Of a stretch of 64,000 nt of DNA, positions 51,201 to 60,200 are shown piece by piece. Each line of letters begins with the position of its first letter. Positions within the stretch are counted from its first letter, which is position 1. The position numbers and the translations under genes are program-made. The notes under the pieces are model-generated. The model ran no database searches. It saw only the letters and a list, made by a program, of their open reading frames with translations, and had not been told where the DNA came from. This DNA comes from Liolophura sinensis (taxonomy: Eukaryota; Mollusca; Polyplacophora; Chitonida; Chitonidae), in assembly GCF_032854445.1 (NCBI RefSeq), contig NC_088303.1:36499265-36563264 (forward strand). Reading direction: 5' to 3'.

Positions 51201-54200
51201 GTGTACATTTATTACATTTAATAAATGATCTATGAGCCCATTTAAATGGGATATTGATACACACACGTTTTTTAGTCATAATTTCAGGACACCAGCAAAT
51301 TTTTTAAATTTTTACACAGAGGTCGTAAGTACATATATGAAGTTATAAAGGAAAAGATCTGGAAAATCAAAACAGGCATTAAACAGACCACTTAACACTA
51401 TGTATAAATATACTTTTCATTTATTTATTTTGATTTTTCATAGAATTTTTGAAAAGAGTTAAAGGCGCTCAAACATTTGAATTCTAGGGTGGGCTTTATG
51501 GACCATACTATTAGAGTTTAGGAACTCTCTTTACTTCTTAGTAAAAAGATTACTGAAATAATGTTCCCAGACATCCCTTCCTTCTGGTGAACATAAGAAA
51601 AAAAAATAGGTGACGTGACAACAGAGTACATATACATGTATACTGTTAGTCTAGCTCCGAAACCACTATAGTATTCAAATATCTGAATGCCTTTCAACAC
51701 TCTTAAAAATAACTGGAAGCATTTTTATGCACAGTTTTCAGTTGTCTGTATGATGAGCCTTACTTCATATTTTAGCTTTAAACAATCAAGGAACTAAATT
51801 AATTTTCCCCCAGATTTGATTGCACGTACCTTATACGTATCTGGAGTATTTAAGGGAGATTACAGGACCAGGGTTTCATAGAAGTCGTTTTTTCATTTTC
51901 ATGTGCTGATTACTCTTTCCATTGAAATCGAGTTGTTATTATTATTTGGGGGGGGGGGGGGAGTGGCGATTGGGCAGAGAGGCGGTTGTTTCCAAGGACA
52001 GTTTAAGGTACCAAAATTGAATCTTTCTGTACTTTACCATCCATGATTAACTGAAGTACTTATCATTGCCTATACGGCCTCCAGCTAGCCGCCTATATGA
52101 TATTACAAACTGGTAATATTACAAACTGGTAAATGAAAACTGGAGACAAAATTGCAACCTGCATACATGGTTCCATGGTGTATTCTTTTTGCCTTGGAAG
52201 GGGGTGTTACTAATAGTGCCACCACACATCAGGGGAAGGAACCAGGCAGACTGTGCTATTATAGTGTCGTGCTATTATAGTGTCAAAAACAATTATCTGA
52301 AGCTGAAGAATTTGGTAAAATTTATTCCTAAGCTTTGGCAGATTACTGAATGCTGTTTGTCTTATTTAATATCATAAGTCCATTCACTTGACAACTGCAG
52401 TTGGCTGTGAATATTTCAATATAAGGGAGATAACTCTCAACATAAAGCAGTTGTTTCATGGAACTTTGGAGAGATTCAAATGTAAAAAGTATCTTAATTA
52501 AATAAATATAGTCAGCAATTGAGTCTTTTACTCAGTCGACAGACTGAATACCAACCCATTCAAATGGCTTCTAACAACCCCTTCACACGTCTGAGAATAT
52601 GAGCACGAAAAGCATAGAGTATGAAAACAAACCCTGTATAACACAAACTGGCCAGTCCAGTTGTGCAGTTCTATCACTTTTACTCAAACGACTCTGCAAA
52701 GAGGCTGGATTTTTGTGACAGAAACTAAGTGCAGATTAATAATGAAGAAATCATTATTACACAGTTATCATTATTAAACAGTACACAGTTCAGGATCCAC
52801 CATTTTATGCAAATACGCAACCTTTTGTGTTACAGGTAGTTTGCAAGAATGCATTGAAATAAACAAAATGTTTTTAATTTGCTACATGAAAAGATATGAT
52901 AAATGTTGGGTTTTTTTTTTTGTTATTGAATATTCATTATAAAAACTTTGACCATCAATCTTGGGTCATCAATCGCTTGTACCTGCACACCAACCAGCTG
53001 TCTACTCCGACCTGTCTTCCGTCTTTCCATCTGTGACCTGCAGAAGAGAACAATGAGTTAATGACAGAATTATCTTATGAAAGAAGCTATACAGATGTAC
53101 AGATATCTTATGAAAGAAGCTATACAGATGTACAGATATCTTATGAAAGAAGCTATACAGATGTACAGATATCTTATGAAAGAAGCTATACAGATGTACA
53201 GATATCTTATGAAAGAAGCTATACAGATGTACCTGACCATCATGAAAACTTCTTATCCTATTTTTAAGGAAAAATGGAAATACATGTACATAAATGAAAA
53301 ACAATATTCTGTATGGTAAAGGCATTTCTTTGTTGACGGCTTTTACAAGTACTGTATGTAGGCAGCTTTGGAGTTTTACGTCGTACTTAATAATTTTTCA
53401 GTCCTATGCCAATGAGGACCTGTCTGTAGATTTCTGTAACGCCGGGCCCTACGGCACAACGTGTCTGGTTTCCTGTCTGGTGATTTACAGCATGTTTTGG
53501 TTTCAATGTTTGGTTAAACAAAAAAATCAGAGTAAATCCATTATGGGTGCATAATATAATCTATTTTCCTGTTTCTATTTCCATGATAAACAAAATTCTT
53601 AAAAAAAAAAAATATAGAAAAAAACTCAAAGATTCAATATCCTTAACTCCTTAAGTAATTAGGTGTTGAGCCCAGGAATATCAACCAATACAAAAGCAGT
53701 ATTCTTTTTGCTGCAGACAGTAAGTCACATATCTAATTCTACTGACTAAATACTGAAAGGTAGGCCCACATGGTACAGCTACATTACTTCATCATTGTTC
53801 AGAAATCAAATAAAGCAAAGTATTTCATGGCGAAAATTGAATATAAAGTTACTGGTCTGATATTTTGTACGTGCACTCTGTGCATGCGGACAATCAGATA
53901 ACAAAGCCTACGTGCACTGCTGCAAAAATACATGCACACATGTACCCTTTAATTATGAACCCTGAGCTTCAAAACTACACTGGGACAAACCCAACTCTTG
54001 TGACTTCTTTCAGCTTTATTTACATGTAGAAATTGGAGGGCATGCAATACCAATTTGGCCTGATGGAGTTTTTATGGATAACAATTTCTGGACTGATAAA
54101 ATTTTTTGGTGTAGCAAAGCAGGCAAATTTCAAGCAGTTATTTGAAATACATATCATGTGGTTGCTTCAATTTAGTAAAACCTGAAGAAAACGACATTAC

Positions 54201-57200
54201 TGAAACACACAAGTCAATTCACAGGTAGGAAAACAGTTATTACTTACTGTTTTTTCTGTGAGAAAGGCTCTGTGTTAGGGACAAGTACATCAGGATCCTG
54301 GGAGAAGGGTCGTTCTGACAAGCTCTGTGATGGGAGTGCCAAGCCCAGCTCTTGCACTACAAACATACCCAGTAACAGCATTTTAATATTACGGTATATA
54401 TATATATACACACGCAAGGACAGGTAAACGTTCAATTTCAATTCTAAGTATTCGTTTTGTTTATGGCGGTCAGTGTCTGTCTTGATCAGAAGCTCAACTG
54501 GATTCATGTTTATTCATTGATTTATTTATTTGATTGGTGTTTTACGCCGTACTCAAGAATATTTCACTTATACGACGGCAGCCAGCATTATGGTGGGTGG
54601 AAACCGGGCACAGCCCGGGGGAGATTAATGTTTATAACACACAACAAATACAATTTACTACAACATCAGGCAAATGTTCAAATGGCCAATCAGTTCCTTC
54701 TTCCATTGTTGTAATTTAAGTCCTTCACAAATAATGGAAACCAATGTTTACGATGACAGCTATATAAATGATAAATGACGTAAAATTTCGCCCGAAAAAC
54801 AACATTTTAAGAGGCAAATCAATGTCATAAAATATTACTTTTAGTGTTGATTTTGCCAGTGGAATAGCACTCTACCTTACACACACACACCTCAAAACAC
54901 CTTTGTAAGATAAGTATACAGAACTGTAAGAATCAGGGGAAATGTGGAATTCTGTCAATTTGGTCAAATGTGAGGTCATTTATAGACTCACTTGGACATG
55001 TGGAAAATAGGCTGTATCATCTTGGGGTCATGTATCAACATCATTGGGGAGTTTATAAAGTTTCAGTCTCAAACTTATGCTGATTTTTTAAAAAATCCAA
55101 GTAGAAATCTTTAATAGGAGCCAATTCCTGGTGATTAAGCTACAGTGAACTACCCTGTATTTGATTGTTGATTTATTGTCATATCAACCCCAGAGTGCCA
55201 AACTTAAACCACCAATGTTGTGCAAGTTGCCAAAAAGCATTCCTACATGTGGCATACAGAAATGCAGAGCACATTTTGGGAAGGCGAGTGGTCTTCAGTG
55301 AAAGTGTATGTTAAAAGTCCCCATGAGCATCATTGGTCGCTTTATGTCATCTATCTTAGGTCGGACGAAGAGTGAGAGAACCCAGAAAATTCCCAGTCCA
55401 AGGCTGGGCTAGAACTCGTACCTTGTCTGTCCAAAGAATAAAAGGGCAGGCACTTCCGTTTAGCTACGATGGTAAAGTGCTGGACAATATTTATTTATTG
55501 TAACATAATGTAGCATTTATGAGCCTGGGGGAAACACAAAACCATCCGCAGGTTGCTGGCATACCTCCCCACTTACAGCCGGAGAGGAAGCCAGCATGAG
55601 CTGGACTTGAACTCACAGCGACCGCATTGGTGAGAGGCTCCTGGGTCATTACGCTACGCTAGACATCGACCTTAACTGCCGTTAAACAGAATACAGAGTT
55701 AAAAAACTCAAAAGTATGCTGTAAGCAGGAGAAAAACTTAATATATTTCAGTTAAACTCAGTTCTGACTTTGTGTGAAATATGTGGAGCGCAGAACGTCA
55801 TTATCTGTTTTATCTTAGAGTTTTGAGTATGTCTTCGCACCACGCTCTCCCGACAATATGACAATCATCCCAAAACATTATCTCCTCCAACTTGTACATC
55901 AGCTACGGTTTTCTTTTCTATAATCCAACAGAAGTCCCCATCTACAGATGCTCATGTCTTCGCCAATCCCACACATCCACTTCTGATGACAGTGAAGTTT
56001 ACAACCCCATGTTATACTTTCTGTTACATATATCAACAATCCGTGCACTAAGGGCTCTAACATTTCATAAGCCATATGTTTTCTTTGTTTTAAAAGTATC
56101 AAGTTTTATCCTGTTTGAAGGAAAAATTTGTACATAGAACTGTCATGTATACGTACTGTTTTTCATAATGTTGTTTGATTGATCTTAACAAGGAAATAGT
56201 TTTAATTAAAATATTAATCATTAATTACATTTGACATTCTTTGTTTATGTATTACGTCACTCATATAAACAGTTGACTGGACAGAACCTGGATTTCACTG
56301 CTCCGAAGCGCAAACTCTACTGACTGACTAATAATGCATATGTTTTATGTGGTGGGACATAGATATTAATATTATTTTGTCTTATTCATTCTATAGGGCC
56401 AAAATTAAAATATTATATGTTTGATGTTATGAGACCCTTCAAAAAGGCCCCGAAAGAAATTCTTCAATATCTTTCCAGATACAAAATTTCCTCCCTGACT
56501 GTTAAGCAACGCTGGTCTTACAGCGCCTCGACGGGTATACCATATCTAATACCCATAGATCGAGACAGGCCTACCTGTGTTTTCACCCGTATCCATTTGG
56601 GTACTCGTAAAATAGTATTGCCATATTTATCATTGCTGACCTGATGACCAGTGTTATTGTCTTTCTATAGGGAGTCGAGATTTAAAATGAATTACTCATT
56701 TTGTGAGATAATCATTGTAAAATCTTCAATGAAATCTTATAAACATGGCACCTGTCTGCGTCTTACGACAACAAAATATGGAATTCTCCGTGATTCAATT
56801 CTTTTCGCCTCGCTTTACCTTAAGAACACACCTGATTTCACGAAATTGAACTTGTGAGAATTGTGGCTGTTTATAGCCAGTGTGAAAGGTGGACACAGGC
56901 CTATACAGCCAAGTAGAAGTTGCTCAAGCTATGTTCATAGCGCACTTACGAAGATCCTCTAAATCCTTTTTTTGTGAGTGAGTGCTTGGGGTTTAATGTC
57001 GTACTCAACAATTTTTCAGTCATATGATGACGAAGGAATCCTTAGGGTGCATGTACGTGTAATATGCCTCCTTGTTGCAGGACGGATTTCCACCGCTCTT
57101 TTATTTAGTGCTGCTTCACTGAGACGACTTACCGAAGGCAAGTAAGCAGCCCCGCCCAAGCCATTATACTGATACGCGTCAACCAGTCGTTGCACTATCC

Positions 57201-60200
57201 ACTTCATGCTGAACGCCATGTTACAACTTCCTCTTTTAAAGTCTTAGGTGTGACTCGATCAAGGATTGGTCCTGGATCTACCGGTCCCGAAGCGGATGCT
57301 CTACCAACTGTGCTTTTTTTTGTGAATTAAATTAATCCAGTCATGGACTGGCATAATCACTGTGACAAATTGAGAACTTACTACATCACAATTCCTGCTG
57401 TAACAAGATCAAAACGGAAGATTTTTGTCTTAAACCTATATGTTATCAGAGATCCCCAACAGAGCCCCTTTTATGTTCAGCATTAATCCCATTTCACACT
57501 ATCAGAGGCCCCCACATGTGCCCCTTCTGTTGTCATGGAGAAATACCGTTTATAAGATCTCAAAATTTAAAGACAGGTTAGTCAGGTGTGTGGATACATT
57601 TTCTCCCTGTCAACACTCTATGCTAGGGAGAATGTAGCTGGGAATATATTGGTATAATTTCCTGAACTGTCATTGATATCACCACTGCCAGAGGCTTTGG
57701 TGGGTAGAAAATGTATCTGTTTACTGACACACTGGTGTGAAGTGTAAACAGTGGTAGTGACAACAGAAAGGGCGGGTGCATTTTAGATGCAGGAAAGTTC
57801 ACACACAGAGACAAAGCTGATATGTTCCATCCTTTAATCTTCATGTAACACAACACGATTGTGGCTCTCCTCTTCCTCAGGTGTAAATGTTTTGGACAGT
57901 ATAAATTAGGTCAAAGCTGGTGATCTGAGCTGAGGCTCACTTGGGTACTTACCCTCTTCATACTTTCAGACAAGCATGTACACTGAATGATGTATTGGGG
58001 ACAGAATAAATGTCTGGTCCTTCACATGAAGGAAGAATCCCCTAAATCTCAAAAAGTTTAATTAAAAGCAGGAAATTTAGGAAAATGGAAACAGATTTCT
58101 CAGCATTGATTTTATTTCACTGGGTTATGAGGTTTCACTTCACTCAAAAGTATTAACTGAACAGAGTTTTGGTTATATTTTCACATGGTCACCCCCTCTG
58201 CACAGGACCTGAAAATGCTAGCACAAACTGTTGACTTAAATTGTGCTCATAAAAGTGCTTAACTACTGTTTACTTGTTAGTTTTATTGTAAAGATCTAAG
58301 AATACTTATTTTGAAAATTGCCCTCCTTTGTTATAAAGGGTTTGTAACATCAAGCAAACAAAACTTTAATTTTGGCCGAGAGTAATTACATATTTAAAAA
58401 AAAACTCAATATGGCACTATTACCGGGCAGGTAGATCTGAGAAAATCTCAAAATGAAAAAACTGGCTATTTCTGATAGGGTAGTTAACATTTTGACGTCT
58501 ATGAACCCCTGAAAGTGTTGTACACAGGCACAAAAACAGGGAGGGGTGCACTGACAGACATCACAGCGACATCCTAATAAAGTTTACAAATATGCATTTC
58601 AAGCAACTGGGTTCAAGACTGAGTATTTTTTTGTGTTTTACACACATGTGCATCTGATTCCCTATACAGTCCTGATTAAGGTTACAAATATGCTATTCAT
58701 ACCACTGGGTCCCAGATTTTCCTCCGAACTGGTGCGCCGGTACACTGATTGACAATTGCACCACACAGATGTTATAGTTTGATAACAGATTTAGCGAATT
58801 CTAGAGCTGATTGTCACAGCTTACTGGGTGGAATGTTTGATATGTTGGAGAAAAAAGTGCAAGGTACATGCAGTATTATGGCACAGTCACAAATGTGACT
58901 GATGTACTGGTTTGAGCATATAAATGAAGGAATTTTAAACTTTGTGTAGGTCACTCAATCCATCTATACATATTTGTATGCTTGTGTTCTCACAGTAAGC
59001 AGTGTTAGGATATCTTAACATGGTATACGGCATCTTAATATTTTCACCCAGCACAACTAACATTGTCGGACACTAACTCGGATGACAGTGAGATTCAGAT
59101 TTCAAGCACTGACAATGAGGAAGTTGCAGTTACTTCAGAAACCAAGATTCTGGGGGAGCTGTGGTATATGTAGTACGCTGTTGGCCAAGAGCTAGGAGGG
59201 TTGAGGCTAGAACACGTTGTGGTGGGTTAAGAACACGAAGTGACGAAGAAAAAACACAAGATGGCGGCCGTCGAGATGTCAACATGACAGTGGTCAACGT
59301 CAGTTAAGTCCTATTGTCAGAAGAAATAGAACAATGCAGTCCCTATTCATGATTGGACTGATGCAGCAAGACCCACCCAGTCTCACACATCCAGTACCAA
59401 ATGGTTCACCTGCAAATTTCCTCTAATTACGCCTGACCGCAAACTTAGTGGCGTTGATGGTGGCAAAAACTAAACACTATGTTGCGGCCGAAAAAAATAA
59501 ACAATGCCCATTTTGAAGAAATTCTCACTTGAATCGCTCTGATGATACAAATGCTACCCAATGAAACATCTTCTCAGGCTCTTTACTTAGTAAACTTGTA
59601 TCCAGTCATTTCGCCTTAAGGCCTGTCATAATGAGTGTCCAAACAACTGAAATTAGGACAATAAAAAAAACTTTAAAAAACTTTCTGAAGAAATACTGCT
59701 GATTATTTTCTATATTTAAATCTACGCATTTTGCATAGTATTAGCCGTATATCAAGACTTTCTCAATTCAGTCCCAAATTATGCAACCCAAACAGCTGTT
59801 AAACAATGAGGATGTATTTGGTTGGCTAACAGATTAATTGATGTTTATCGTCCTGCTTAAGAATTTTTCACTTATATGATGGCAGCGGCTGTACTAGGCC
59901 TCACTGTACTGTTAAAGCGGCCGGAAATAGCTTCAATTCACTGACAATACAACTAACCATATGCATTAACATAACCATAAACAAAGTACAAACCTACTAA
60001 AGGTCCAGTTTATGAAAGATCAGACCAGATCTTGTGCAATGGGATTCTGCTTTGGCTAACCATTTTATCCAATACATCAGCCCCATACAATATCAAGCCG
60101 TAAAATAGGTTTACAGTTTATATTATCACCTCACCTGGCTGCAGGTCTGGGTTACAGTGCTTCTCTGTGCAACAATACAAAACAGCATAGCCTATCTCAC

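Noticed and set aside
53002-53325. 107-codon minus frame with VHLYSFFHKIS repeats
   Set aside because: Produced by the 33-bp array; it enters the real NBN exon in the wrong frame.
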